64,000 nt of DNA from positions 2,232,001 to 2,296,000 of the forward strand of contig NZ_CP014608.1 of assembly GCF_001586165.1 (NCBI RefSeq), read 5' to 3'. The notes below the pieces were generated by a model that did no database searches, had not been told where the DNA came from, and was given only the letters and a program-made list of their open reading frames with translations. The DNA is from Obesumbacterium proteus (GTDB lineage Bacteria > Pseudomonadota > Gammaproteobacteria > Enterobacterales > Enterobacteriaceae). The position numbers and the translations under genes were made by a program. Of the stretch, positions 7,348 to 16,097 are shown one piece after another; within the stretch, counting starts at the first letter, position 1; the number at the start of each line of letters is the position of its first letter.

Positions 7348-9063
7348 ATGCAGGGCTTGCTCGGCACTACACTAATCCTGCTGGCAGCTTGCAGCCTGGC
7401 GGCGATGGCGACGGCGGCGTTCAGAGTGCCCGCCTTGCTGGGGTATCTCTCTGTCGGCGTTGTACTGGGCCCCTCAGTCATCGGCGTGATCGCGCCGGGG
7501 GAGACGCTGAGCTTTCTGTCCGAGCTGGGCGTGGCGCTGCTGTTGTTCATGGTCGGACTGGAATTCTCCCTCGGAGACTTCTGGCTCGCCCGCAGGACGG
7601 TGCTGATGGCGGGCGCTCTGCAGATGATCGCCGTGGCCCCGCCGCTGATCCTGCTATTGATGTGGCTGGGGCAGCCCGGCCAGAGCGCCGCGCTGCTCGG
7701 CACTGCGGCGGCCATGTCGTCCACGGCGCTGGTCAGCCGACAACTGGCCGACCAAGGCGAGCTCACCACCCGCCACGGACGCAGTGCCATCGCCGTGCTG
7801 GTCTTTCAGGACCTGGCCAGCGTGCCCCTGCTGGCCTTGCTGGCGATCTGGGCGCGCGGCGAGTCGCCGAAGATCGAGCATGTGCTGCTCGAAGTATTCG
7901 GTGTGCTGCTGCTGTTCGCGGCAGCGGCCCTCGCCTCGCGCCGTCTGTTGCATGGCCTGCTGGGCTGGGTGGCGCGGCGGGGCCACGAGGAATCGTTCGT
8001 GCTCGTCTCCTTGTGCGTGGTGGTGGCTGCCGCCGCCGCTGCGCACGCGGTCGGCGTATCCGCCGCCCTGGGGGCCTTCCTCGCCGGGATGGTGCTGGGC
8101 GAGAGCGACTTCCGGCACCACATGGAAAGCCACCTCAGGCCGTTTCGCGATGTGTTGTCGGGCGTGTTCTTCGTGACCATCGGCCTGCAACTGGACGCAG
8201 CACAGATTCTTTCGGCACCGCTGGCGGTGCTGGCGTGGCTGGTGGTGCTGGTACCGGTCAAGATCCTGCTCAATACGCTGGCCTTGCGGGCGACGCGCCT
8301 GTCCGCCCTCGATGCCTGGCGCACGGGCATAGCGTTGGGGCACGGCGGCGAGTTCGCCCTGCTGTTGTTGGGCACGGTCTTGCAGCAGCATCTGATCCCC
8401 GCGACCGTCGTCCAACCCATGCTGGTCGCGCTGGTGCTCAGCATGGCCCTGGCACCGCTACTGATCCGCCATCACGATGTACTTGCCCGGTTCTTGAGCC
8501 GCACCGGCGGCGTCATTCAGCCACCCCAGGCTGAAGAAGTCGAGATCGCCGCGCAGACGACGCGATATCGAGACCATGTCATCGTTTGCGGCGCGGGCGA
8601 GCTTGGCCTGACAGTCAGCGAGATTCTTCGCCACGCCGGCGTGGCGCATCTGCTGCTGGAGGCGGATGCGCAGAAGGTCGAGGCCGCGCGTGCCGCCGGC
8701 GCGCCGGTGTTCCATGGCGATGCCAGTCGGCCCGATACCTTGCTGGCTGCCGGCTTGACGCATGCGCACTTGGTGGTGCTGACGTTCGCCCATGCCCAGC
8801 AAGCGTTGCGCATCGCCCAGGCGATTGCCGAGCGCCGTCCGGCGCTGACCTTGTGGGTGTCATGCAGAAGTACGACCGCGGCCGATGCATTTCGCGCCAT
8901 GCCCAACGTGCGCGTGTATCAGCAATCCTTTGCCGCAGCTATTGGGCTGGCGGAACAGGTGATGTCGACGCTTGGCATGTCGACCGAGCTGATTGAAGGA
9001 CACATCAGCGCAATGCGCCGCCGTCTCGACAGCAGCCGTTTTCCAGGGAGTTCATCGTCATGA
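7348..9063 (+). CDS. kefB: KefB-like K+/H+ antiporter of tLST
   Basis: The protein has 571 residues. About twelve membrane segments of the Na+/H+ exchanger domain fill residues 1-390 (ALLLFMVGLEFSL, LVFQDLASVPLLALL, LGAFLAGMVLGESDFRH, FFVTIGLQLD, LGHGGEFALLLLG). A soluble TrkA-N Rossmann domain follows from about residue 412 (VIVCGAGELG). The length is near that of E. coli KefB (601) with a shorter C-terminus. KefB/C efflux systems export K+ with proton entry and acidify the cytoplasm during electrophile stress. The stop overlaps the psiE start (ATGA), so the genes are coupled. Confidence 0.92.
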   Translation: MQGLLGTTLILLAACSLAAMATAAFRVPALLGYLSVGVVLGPSVIGVIAPGETLSFLSELGVALLLFMVGLEFSLGDFWLARRTVLMAGALQMIAVAPPLILLLMWLGQPGQSAALLGTAAAMSSTALVSRQLADQGELTTRHGRSAIAVLVFQDLASVPLLALLAIWARGESPKIEHVLLEVFGVLLLFAAAALASRRLLHGLLGWVARRGHEESFVLVSLCVVVAAAAAAHAVGVSAALGAFLAGMVLGESDFRHHMESHLRPFRDVLSGVFFVTIGLQLDAAQILSAPLAVLAWLVVLVPVKILLNTLALRATRLSALDAWRTGIALGHGGEFALLLLGTVLQQHLIPATVVQPMLVALVLSMALAPLLIRHHDVLARFLSRTGGVIQPPQAEEVEIAAQTTRYRDHVIVCGAGELGLTVSEILRHAGVAHLLLEADAQKVEAARAAGAPVFHGDASRPDTLLAAGLTHAHLVVLTFAHAQQALRIAQAIAERRPALTLWVSCRSTTAADAFRAMPNVRVYQQSFAAAIGLAEQVMSTLGMSTELIEGHISAMRRRLDSSRFPGSSSS

Positions 9064-9557
9064 AATCAACACGCCTTAACCCATTTCAGGTCTTACGTGA
9101 CCAATTGGCCATCATGAGTTTTTACGAGCGCTTCGAGCAGGTCGTCGCGCTCGTGCTGTCGGCGGTGATCGCCGTCATCATCGTGGTGTCGCTGTTCCAG
9201 CTCATCTCCATCGTCTTCACGCTGCTGGTTCTAGATGCCTTCAATCCCCTGGACCACGAGGTATTCCAGAGCGTGTTCGGCATGATCATGACGCTCTTGA
9301 TCGCGATGGAGTTCAAGCATTCCATCGTGCGCGTGGCGCTGCGTCGGGACAGCATCATCCAGGTCAAGACGGTGGTCCTGATCGCGCTGATCGCACTCTC
9401 CCGCAAGTTCGTGATCCTCGACTCCGACGCGAGCCCCGCAAAGATAGCCGCGCTGGCAAGCGCCACGCTGGCTCTGGGTGCGACCTACTGGCTGCTGCGC
9501 AAGCGCGGCGACCGCGCCGCCGAGACCTCTGAGCATGACCCGTCATCATCCCAGTGA
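9060..9557 (+). CDS. psiE: PsiE family membrane protein of tLST
   Basis: The protein has 165 residues with four hydrophobic helices (VVALVLSAVIAVIIVVSLFQL, FQSVFGMIMTLLIAMEF, VKTVVLIALIALSRKFVIL, IAALASATLALGATYWLL), the pattern of the phosphate-starvation-inducible PsiE family. Its biochemical role is unknown. The start codon overlaps the kefB stop by 4 bases. The C-terminus overlaps the start of the M48 peptidase frame at 9535. Confidence 0.9.
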   Translation: MKSTRLNPFQVLRDQLAIMSFYERFEQVVALVLSAVIAVIIVVSLFQLISIVFTLLVLDAFNPLDHEVFQSVFGMIMTLLIAMEFKHSIVRVALRRDSIIQVKTVVLIALIALSRKFVILDSDASPAKIAALASATLALGATYWLLRKRGDRAAETSEHDPSSSQ

Positions 9558-10504
9558 TCCGCGCACGGCGCTCTTGCAACACCGCTGGCTCAACCGCCTG
9601 CAGACCGGGCTGTTGGTCCTGACCATGGTCGGGATCGCAGCCGCAGCAGGGAGACTGCCGTTTGGGGAAGGCTGCCTGTGGCTAGCGCTGTTTGCCGTTG
9701 CAGGTGCGTTGCTGCTGGAACCGGTAGCCGCGTCGGCGCTGAGCTTGCGCCTGTACCGCGTACGGGCCTTGCACCCGCAAGAAGCCCACAAGATGTGGGC
9801 CCTGTTGCGCGAGCTGCCCGCCCGTGCCGGTTTGCCCGCCACGCCGGTGCCGCACTATGTGCCCAGTGCCGTCGTCAACGCCTTCGCCACCGGATCGAAG
9901 CAGGAGGCATCGATCGCCCTCACCGATGGCCTGCCTGCTGCGCAGCCTGAGCCCACGCGAGCTGGCGGGTGTGCTCGTGCACGAGGTCGCGCACATCGCT
10001 AATGAGGATCTGCGTGTCATGGGGCTGGCGGATTCCGACAGTCGCCTCACGAGCCTACTGGCCCTGATGGGACAGATCGCGATCCTGCTCAGCCTGCCCG
10101 CGCAGCTGGTTGGCGCGGCGGAGGTCTATTGGCCTGGTCTATTGTTATTGGCCGCATCGCCCCAGCTGGCCCTGCTCGCACAGCTCGGCTTGTCTCGCGT
10201 GCGTGAGTTCGACGCTGACCGCCTTGCGGCGGAACTGACTGGCGACCCGCAGGGGCTGGCGTCCGCGCTGGCGAAAATCGAGCGGGTCAGCCGCTCCTGG
10301 CGTGCCTGGCTATGGCCGGGATGGGGCAATCCCGAGCCCTCCTGCTTGCGCACGCGTCCGGCAACGCAAGAGCGCATCGCACGCCTGCTGACGTTGGCGC
10401 CTGGGCCAGCATCAGCGTTGCCACTCCGCGCGCCCCATTTTTTGCCGGAATCCGCTTTGGCGACGCGCCCACCGCGCTGGCGCCCGAGCGGGCTGTGGCG
10501 CTGA
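9535..10504 (+). pseudogene. M48 family (HtpX-like) membrane zinc peptidase, frameshifted
   Basis: The first frame (ATG 9535) encodes two membrane helices and the typical YVPSAVVNAFATGSKQEASI followed by ALTDGL. At 9930-9937 the four bases CCTG are present twice in tandem; removing one copy restores LTDGLLRSLSPRELAGVLVH in the second frame. The zinc motif HEVAH and the later glutamate region (RVREFDADRLA) are therefore downstream of the shift and would not be made. Intact M48 peptidases degrade damaged membrane proteins. The gene sits between psiE and degP. A sequencing error cannot be excluded, but a 4-bp duplication is a typical slippage mutation. Confidence 0.8.
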
Positions 10505-10528
10505 TTGCCCATCAACAGGAGACGTCTC

Positions 10529-11680
10529 ATGGCCTATCTCGACCCGTACCAACGCCCCGCGCCGGACCGCTTCGTCCGGCGCGGGCTCTTCATCACCGCC
10601 TGCATTGCCGCGCTCATGCTGCTGTGGCAATTTCTGCCCGCCATCGAGGCATGGTTCAGTCCGCGCGAGGCAGCAGAACGCACCGTGATGGCGCGTGGCG
10701 ATCTGGCGGCGGACGAGAAAACCACCATCGAACTGTTCGAAAAATCGCGCGCCTCGGTGGTCTACATCACCACCGCGCAATTAGTACGCGATGTCTGGAC
10801 GCGCAACGTGTTCTCCGTGCCGCGCGGCACTGGCTCGGGCTTCATCTGGGACGACGCCGGCCACGTCGTCACCAACTTCCACGTCATCCAGGGCGCGTCC
10901 GAAGCCACCGTCAAACTGGCCGACGGCCGCGACTACCAGGCCGCTCTGGTGGGGACGAGCCCCGCGCACGACATCGCCGTGCTCAAGATCGGCGTCGGTT
11001 TCAAGCGCCCGCCGGCCGTGCCGGTCGGCACCAGTGCCGACCTCAAGGTGGGTCAGAAGGTGTTCGCTATCGGCAACCCCTTCGGCCTGGACTGGACGCT
11101 CACCACTGGTATCGTCTCCGCGCTCGACCGCTCGTTGCCGGGAGAAGCGGGCGGCCCGGCCATCGATCACCTGATCCAGACCGACGCCGCCATCAACCCC
11201 GGCAATTCCGGTGGCCCGCTGCTCGATTCGGCTGGGCGGCTGATCGGAATCAATACCGCCATCTACAGTCCGTCTGGCGCCTCGGCCGGCATAGGCTTTG
11301 CGGTGCCGGTCGATACCGTCATGCGCGTGGTGCCGCAACTCATAAAGACCGGCAAGTACATCCGTCCGGCGCTGGGCATCGAGGTGGATGAGCAGCTCAA
11401 CGCGCGTCTGCAGGCGCTGACCGGCAGTAAGGGCGTATTCGTATTGCGCGTGACGCCGGGCTCGGCGGCGCACAGGGCCGGGCTCGTCGGCGTCGAGGTC
11501 ACCGCAGGCGGCATCGTGCCCGGCGATCGCGTTATCAGCATCGACGGTATCGCCGTCGACGACGTCACCACATTACAGGCCCGGCTAGACGACAAGAACG
11601 TTGGAGATGTTGTGGTCTTGTTAGTGGAGCGGGCCGGCAAGACTCGCGAGATGCTTGTGGAACTACAACCGGGAGTTTGA
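10529..11680 (+). CDS. degP: DegP/HtrA-type serine protease of tLST
   Basis: The protein has 383 residues from ATG 10529 (ACAGGAG upstream); a TTG at 10505 is a weaker alternative. A single N-terminal membrane helix (GLFITACIAALMLLWQFLPA) anchors it in the inner membrane facing the periplasm. The trypsin-like domain shows the triad: His in VVTNFHVIQGA, Asp in AHDIAVLKI and Ser in NPGNSGGPLLD. One PDZ domain follows (about residues 285-380, GVFVLRVTPGSAAHRAGL). One PDZ plus a membrane anchor is closer to DegS than to two-PDZ DegP, although this tLST member is usually called DegP. It is the last gene of the locus. Confidence 0.92.
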   Translation: MAYLDPYQRPAPDRFVRRGLFITACIAALMLLWQFLPAIEAWFSPREAAERTVMARGDLAADEKTTIELFEKSRASVVYITTAQLVRDVWTRNVFSVPRGTGSGFIWDDAGHVVTNFHVIQGASEATVKLADGRDYQAALVGTSPAHDIAVLKIGVGFKRPPAVPVGTSADLKVGQKVFAIGNPFGLDWTLTTGIVSALDRSLPGEAGGPAIDHLIQTDAAINPGNSGGPLLDSAGRLIGINTAIYSPSGASAGIGFAVPVDTVMRVVPQLIKTGKYIRPALGIEVDEQLNARLQALTGSKGVFVLRVTPGSAAHRAGLVGVEVTAGGIVPGDRVISIDGIAVDDVTTLQARLDDKNVGDVVVLLVERAGKTREMLVELQPGV

Positions 11681-11748
11681 TGGAAAGTGGGTCATGGATC
11701 TGCACAGCGAAGCAGCCAAGCGACTTCAGCCTTGCGCCGAACTACGAG

Positions 11749-11760
11749 CCCTAGCTAGGG
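11749..11760. repeat. 12-bp palindrome at the tLST right edge
   Basis: CCCTAGCTAGGG is a perfect palindrome 70 bases after degP. It lies between the 7-bp arms ACTTCAG (11724-11730) and CTGAAGT (11766-11772), so it could form a larger cruciform, a tLST end or part of an IS end. No gene was recognised in 11681-11904. Confidence 0.4.
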
Positions 11761-11904
11761 ATGGTCTGAAGTAGCCCTGTATTTCCGGCTGACTTCAGCC
11801 ACTGCTGATTTTGAAAGCGGTGAACCGATCAAAAACGATCGGATCACCCGCTCATTTCGGTGCTTTCAGCCGTCGCGAGCACCTTGCGACGGCCATTTTC
11901 CGCA

Positions 11905-12885
11905 TTACAGGCGCACCTCTCCTGCGCTTGCCAGCAAATGTCGGCGGGCCATCCATAGGTTCGACAGGGCAAACAGCGTCACCAGTTGTGCAGTGTTCCT
12001 CACCAGCCCTCGGAAACGTACCTTGGTGTAGCCGAACTGCCGCTTGATCACGCGAAACGGGGGCTCTACCTTCGCTCGCACTTGCGCCTTGGCCTTCTCG
12101 ATCTTGCGCTTGGCTTTGTACAGGGCGCTGCGTTTATCGAGCATCTTGTAGGTGCTGCGGCGTGCTGCGACCTGCCAGATCACTTCTCGGTCGGCATGCT
12201 CGGAGCGCTTTTCGACGCCTGTGTAGCCGTCATCGGCGCAGACGACGTTCTCGTCGCCGTGCAGCAGTTTGTCGACCTGGGTGACATCCGCCACGGTGGC
12301 TGCCGTGCCCACCACGCTGTGTACCAGCCCCGATTCATCATCAACGCCGATGTGCGCCTTCATGCCAAAGTAATACTGGTTCCCCTTCTTGGTCTGGTGC
12401 ATTTCCGGGTCGCGCTTGCCGTCCTGGTTCTTGGTTGAATTGGGCGCGTGGATCAGCGTGGCATCGGCGATAGTGCCCTGGCGCAGCGACAGACCGCGAT
12501 CCCCCAGGTAGCCATTGATCACACAGAGGATGCCGGCTGCCAGTTCATGTTTCTCCAGCAGACGACGGAAGTTGAGGATGGTAGTTTCGTCAGGAATACG
12601 CTCCAGGCTCAGCCCGGCGAACTGACGTAGGATGGTCGTCTCGTACAGCGCTTCTTCCATGGCCGGATCGCTGTAGCCGAACCAGTTCTGCATCAGATGG
12701 ATACGCAGCATCGCCATCAAGGGATACGCCGGGCGACCACCTTCGCCTTTCGGATAATGCGGTTCGATCAGGGCAATCAGCCCTTTTCACGGCACCACCT
12801 GATCCATCTCGATCAGGAACAGTTCCTTGCGGGTCTGCTTGCCCTTGCCGGCATACTCGGCGTCGGCGAAGGTCATCTGCTTCAT
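11905..12885 (-). pseudogene. IS5-family transposase with internal stop
   Basis: The frame from ATG at 12885 (MKQMTFADAEYAGKGKQTRK) is interrupted by TGA at 12787-12789 where the family has tryptophan (VVP-W-KGLIALIEPHYP). It then continues in the same frame to 11905, about 326 codons in all. The DDE transposase features follow: Asp in GTIADATLIHAP, Asp in VCADDGYTG and Glu in the basic C-terminal region (KRKIEKAKAQVRAKVEPPF). The downstream open part starts at ATG 12720 but would miss the N-terminal DNA-binding region. One G-to-A change explains the stop. The exact IS ends were not found. Confidence 0.8.
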
Positions 12886-12952
12886 GGAAGAACTCGGGTG
12901 GCGGGATCAGCGTATTTTGGACTGCCCCCACGCCCGTAGACAAATTCTGTCC

Positions 12953-13879
12953 TCACGATGAGGCCTGTTCGAAGGCCTCCGGACTGGCGCCGCCGAGGTG
13001 ACTGTGGCGACGGGCCCGGTTGTAGAACACTTCAATGTAATTGAAGATATCCGGCCGGGCCAGATCCCGAGTTTTGTATATTCTCTTCCTGATGCGTTCT
13101 TTTTTCAGTGAACTGAAGAACGATTCGGCCACCGCATTATCATGGCAGTTGCCACGCCGGCTCATGCTCGGTGCAAGGTTATTGGCCCGGCAGCAGCTCT
13201 GCCAGTCGTTACTGCCGTACTGACTACCTTGATCGCGATGTACGATGACCTCGCCGTCTGGGTTTCGGCGCCAGACCGCCATCATCAGCGCGTCGAGCGC
13301 CAGTTCGCGTGAGAGAGTGGGGTTCATCGACCAGCCGACCACATTACGGGCGAAGAGATCGATAACCACCGCCAGACACAGCCAGCCCTGCCAGGTGCGG
13401 ATATAAGTAATATCGGTGATTGGCCCGGACAACGGTAAACTGCCGCTGCACACGATTAGGCGCAACCACTAAAGGTCGGCCAGCGATACGACGCGGAGCT
13501 TTATAGCCGCGCACGGCTTTAATCCGGTTCAATTGCATAATACGGCCCACCCGGTTTTTACCGCAGATTTCCCCGATTTCGTTCAGGTCGCCATGAACCC
13601 GGCGGTAACCGTATACGCCTCCGCTCAGTGAATAGGAGTCACGGATAAGCGTCAGCAGACGCTGGCTATCTTTATCACGCGCCGAGGCAGGGTCATGCAG
13701 CCACGCATAGAACCCGGCCCGGGCGACATTCAGTACCCGACACATCGTCATCACACCCCATACAGTTCGGTGCTCATTGATAAAGCGGTACTTCAGTCGG
13801 GCTCCCTTGCAAAGTACCGCGCGCCCTTTTTCAGGATATACCGTTCTTCTTCGGTGCATTTTAGTTGCGCCCGGAGTTT
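12953..13879 (-). pseudogene. IS3-family transposase OrfB (and end of OrfA), frameshifted and cut by IS1
   Basis: Reading leftwards from the IS1 boundary, the end of an OrfA-like frame (EERYILKKGARYFAREPD) is followed by an OrfB with SGGVYGYRRVHGDLN and NRVGRIMQLNRIKAVRGYKA. The frame is lost near 13420, between RVQRQFTV and ITDITYIRTWQGWL, consistent with a small deletion of about 11 bases that removed the usual residues before TDITYI. The rest carries the DDE core: Asp in TDITYI, Asp in HRDQGSQYG and Glu in AVAESFFSSLK. The element is therefore dead. Its outer end is probably near TGGACTGCCCCCA at about 12918-12930. Confidence 0.75.
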
Positions 13880-13934
13880 GGTAATGCTGCCAACTTACTG
13901 ATTTAGTGTATGATGGTGATTTTAAGGTGCTTGC

Positions 13935-14210
13935 GTGGCTTCCATTTCCATCAGATGTCCTTCCTGCTCCGCTACTGAAGGCGTGGTGCGTAACGGCAAA
14001 AGCACTGCCGGACATCAGCGCTATCTCTGCTCTCATTGCCGTAAAACATGGCAACTACAGTTCACTTACACCGCCTCTCAGCCCGGTACGCACCAGAAAA
14101 TCATTGATATGGCCATGAATGGCGTCGGATGTCGCGCCAGTGCACGCATTATGGGCGTTGGCCTCAACACGGTTTTACGTCACTTAAAAAACTCAGGCCG
14201 CAGTCGGTAA
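13935..14210 (+). CDS. insA: IS1 InsA repressor / N-terminal part of transposase
   Basis: The protein has 91 residues, the standard InsA length. An N-terminal zinc finger (CPSC and CSHC pairs) precedes a helix-turn-helix (GVGCRASARIMGVGLNTVLRH). Alone it represses the IS1 promoter. A -1 ribosomal slip on the A6C motif at 14186-14192 fuses it to the insB frame to make the active InsAB' transposase. Confidence 0.95.
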   Translation: MASISIRCPSCSATEGVVRNGKSTAGHQRYLCSHCRKTWQLQFTYTASQPGTHQKIIDMAMNGVGCRASARIMGVGLNTVLRHLKNSGRSR

Positions 14211-14632
14211 CCTCGCGCATACAACCGGGCAGTGATGTGATTGTCTGCGCTGAAATGGACGAACAGTGGGGCTACGTCGGTGCTAAATCACGTCAGCGCT
14301 GGCTGTTTTACGCGTATGACAGGATACGGAGGACGGTTGTGGCGCACGTCTTCGGTGAACGCACTCTGGCCACACTGGAGCGTCTTCTGAGCCTGCTGTC
14401 GGCCTTTGAGGTCGTGGTATGGATGACGGATGGCTGGCCGCTGTATGAATCCCGCCTGAAGGGAAAGCTGCACGTTATCAGCAAGCGTTACACTCAGCGC
14501 ATTGAGCGACATAACCTGAATCTGAGACAACATCTGGCAAGGCTGGGACGGAAGTCACTGTCGTTCTCAAAATCGGTGGAGCTGCATGGCAAGGTCATCG
14601 GGCATTATCTGAACATAAAACACTATCAGTAA
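14129..14632 (+). CDS. insB: IS1 InsB / catalytic part of InsAB' transposase
   Basis: The frame is open over 167 codons and encodes the IS1 DDE-type domain: CAEMDEQWGYVGAK, VVWMTDGWPLYE and the C-terminal NLNLRQHLARLGRK. It is translated mainly as a fusion with InsA after -1 frameshifting at the A6C run (14186-14192). It is intact, so this IS1 copy is probably able to move. Confidence 0.93.
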   Translation: MSRQCTHYGRWPQHGFTSLKKLRPQSVTSRIQPGSDVIVCAEMDEQWGYVGAKSRQRWLFYAYDRIRRTVVAHVFGERTLATLERLLSLLSAFEVVVWMTDGWPLYESRLKGKLHVISKRYTQRIERHNLNLRQHLARLGRKSLSFSKSVELHGKVIGHYLNIKHYQ

Positions 14633-14647
14633 GTTGGAGTCATTACC

Positions 14648-14989
14648 CAATTGCCGCTTCAGAATTTGGTTTTCCGTTTAGATACTGTGTCATGTCTTAA
14701 GTCGTCGCTCGTTCCATTGAACGGCTGAGTCGTGAACATGGACCTACTACGACGATTACATTTCACCGCTACGAACCAAGGGGCGCTACGCCCGACTATG
14801 CAGGGGCATTTTTTCTCCCGCGTGATTTATCTTCCCGCATCAGCTTCCGGTTAATCGTTTCCCAACACAACCTGTCCCGCAAGGGTAAATGGCACGCATG
14901 CTGCGCCCTTGCAGGACAGAACGATGCCGTGAAAGCGAACCGTCAGGCGATACGAAGACGAAAATCACATCACTGACGGAGAAAAAATC
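14648..14989. other. Non-coding stretch between IS1 and ardC, with promoter-side hairpin
   Basis: No gene was recognised. The first 30 bases read, on the minus strand, as ENQILKRQL, a leucine-zipper-like OrfA fragment of an IS3-type element, so a piece of IS3 family DNA lies on this side of IS1 too. The rest is the upstream region of ardC. At 14872-14885 and 14906-14919, 14-base arms (CTGTCCCGCAAGGG and CCCTTGCAGGACAG, one mismatch) form a stem with a 20-base loop. Confidence 0.5.
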
Positions 14990-15934
14990 ATGACTATTTC
15001 CCTGCATAACAAGACTAGCGCCCCTAACACCGCAGCGGCGACCAGCGTATCCCCGCTGGAGCAGTCAGGCTCCTCAAAAACGAAATTTTCTCAAACCAGA
15101 ACCGACATTTATCAGACCGTTACTGACAGCATCATTTCTGCGCTAGAAGCCGGTGTAAAACCGTGGTCTTGCCCGTGGCAACGTGTAGATGGCATGTCTG
15201 GTCTGCCTTCCAATTACGCCACTGGTGTGGCTTATAGTGGCATGAATATCATGTTGCTGTGGTGCAGCGCATCTAAACAGGGATTCAGCGATTCCCGCTG
15301 GATGACTTACAAACAGGCGCAAGCGGAAGGCGGGCAGGTGCGTAAAGGCGAACATGGCACAACAGCCATTTTCTATACGACCCTGGAAAAGGAAAATGAC
15401 GACGGAGAAACTGACTTTATCCCGATGCTGAAGACGTTCACCGTGTTTAATGTTGAGCAAATTGATGGTTTGCCTCTGAGTGAGGAAGCCGTTTTCCCGG
15501 CAGAGACCTTTGAGCCGTTACCGCAGGTTGAAGCGCTTTTCCGTAACAGTGGTGCAACCATCATTGAGAAGGGACAAAACGCCTTTTTTGCACCGTCAAC
15601 CGATGAAATCCGTTTACCTGAACGTTGTCTTTTTACCGATGCGGCCAATTTCTACGCCACCGGACTGCATGAGCTGGTTCACTGGAGCGGGGCAAAAAGC
15701 CGGCTGAACCGTGAAATGAAAGGAAAGTTTGGCAGTGAGAATTATGCGTTTGAGGAGTTGATCGCCGAACTGGGAAGCGCATTCCTGATGGCGGACCTGG
15801 GGATTGTCGGGGAGGTTCAGCATGAAAGCTATATCGCTTCCTGGCTGAAAGCACTGAAGAACGACAAACGCTATATTTTCAAGGCCGCCAGCGCGGCATC
15901 GAAAGCGCATCGTTATTTAATTGATAAAATCTGA
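14990..15934 (+). CDS. ardC: ArdC-like antirestriction protein
   Basis: The protein has 314 residues. Residues about 35-165 form the ArdC N-terminal ssDNA-binding domain (DIYQTVTDSIISALEAGVKP, GVAYSGMNIMLLW, VRKGEHGTTAIFY, FTVFNVEQIDGLP). A zincin-like metallopeptidase domain follows with HELVHWSG (HExxH zinc motif) and the later acidic ligand region FEELIAELGSAFLMADLG. ArdC proteins enter or are expressed early in the recipient and protect incoming single-stranded DNA from restriction. The gene faces away from the transfer genes, at the leading edge beside the proposed oriT, the usual place for such functions. Confidence 0.88.
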   Translation: MTISLHNKTSAPNTAAATSVSPLEQSGSSKTKFSQTRTDIYQTVTDSIISALEAGVKPWSCPWQRVDGMSGLPSNYATGVAYSGMNIMLLWCSASKQGFSDSRWMTYKQAQAEGGQVRKGEHGTTAIFYTTLEKENDDGETDFIPMLKTFTVFNVEQIDGLPLSEEAVFPAETFEPLPQVEALFRNSGATIIEKGQNAFFAPSTDEIRLPERCLFTDAANFYATGLHELVHWSGAKSRLNREMKGKFGSENYAFEELIAELGSAFLMADLGIVGEVQHESYIASWLKALKNDKRYIFKAASAASKAHRYLIDKI

Positions 15935-15994
15935 GCAGGAAGTGGCCGCAAAGAAATGCGGCTTTGAGTGCTGGGATAGGCTTAACCAGTAACG

Positions 15995-16057
15995 CTGTAG
16001 AGACATGAGTGAGGCGGAGCGCAGCCAGGCGAGCACCGAACAGTCATGTCTCTACAG
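15995..16057. repeat. 14-bp perfect inverted repeat with 35-base loop (candidate oriT hairpin)
   Basis: Arms CTGTAGAGACATGA (15995-16008) and TCATGTCTCTACAG (16044-16057) are exact complements. The loop is GC rich. The structure sits between ardC and the relaxase-side genes, where an oriT would be expected. No T-run follows on either side, so it is not an evident terminator. The oriT role is inference. Confidence 0.55.
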
Positions 16058-16097
16058 TGGAATAAAGCAAGTCACACGGACAGGGGGGAATGGGCAG

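Larger units (their letters stand above)
1..11680 (+). other. Transmissible locus of stress tolerance (tLST / locus of heat resistance), 3' part
   Basis: Gene order clpK(3' end)-ftsH-hsp20-yfdX1-yfdX2-hdeD-orf11-trx-kefB-psiE-M48-degP on one strand matches the known heat and chlorine resistance island of Enterobacteriaceae and Pseudomonas. Very GC-rich codon use separates it from the ICE backbone to its right. Most genes are tightly spaced or overlap, suggesting a few long transcripts. The locus starts upstream of base 1 and its first genes are not visible. Confidence 0.93.
13880..14647 (+). mobile_element. IS1: IS1 insertion sequence, complete 768 bp
   Basis: The element runs from GGTAATGCTGCCAACTTACT to the complement of GGTAATGACTCCAACTTA, imperfect inverted repeats of the IS1 type, and is exactly 768 bp. 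It contains insA and insB with the frameshift signal. The 9 bases on each side (CCGGAGTTT and CAATTGCCG) are not a direct repeat, so the copy lacks a target-site duplication. This indicates that a deletion or recombination followed insertion. Confidence 0.95.

Noticed and set aside
7389..8534. Plus-strand ORF of 381 codons inside kefB
   Set aside because: It is an arginine-rich shadow frame in GC-rich DNA; kefB in the other frame has complete membrane and Rossmann features.
10312..11391. Plus-strand ORF of 359 codons overlapping degP
   Set aside because: Arg/His-rich shadow; degP has the complete protease triad.
13871..14656. Target-site duplication of IS1
   Set aside because: The two 9-base flanks differ, so no duplication is present.
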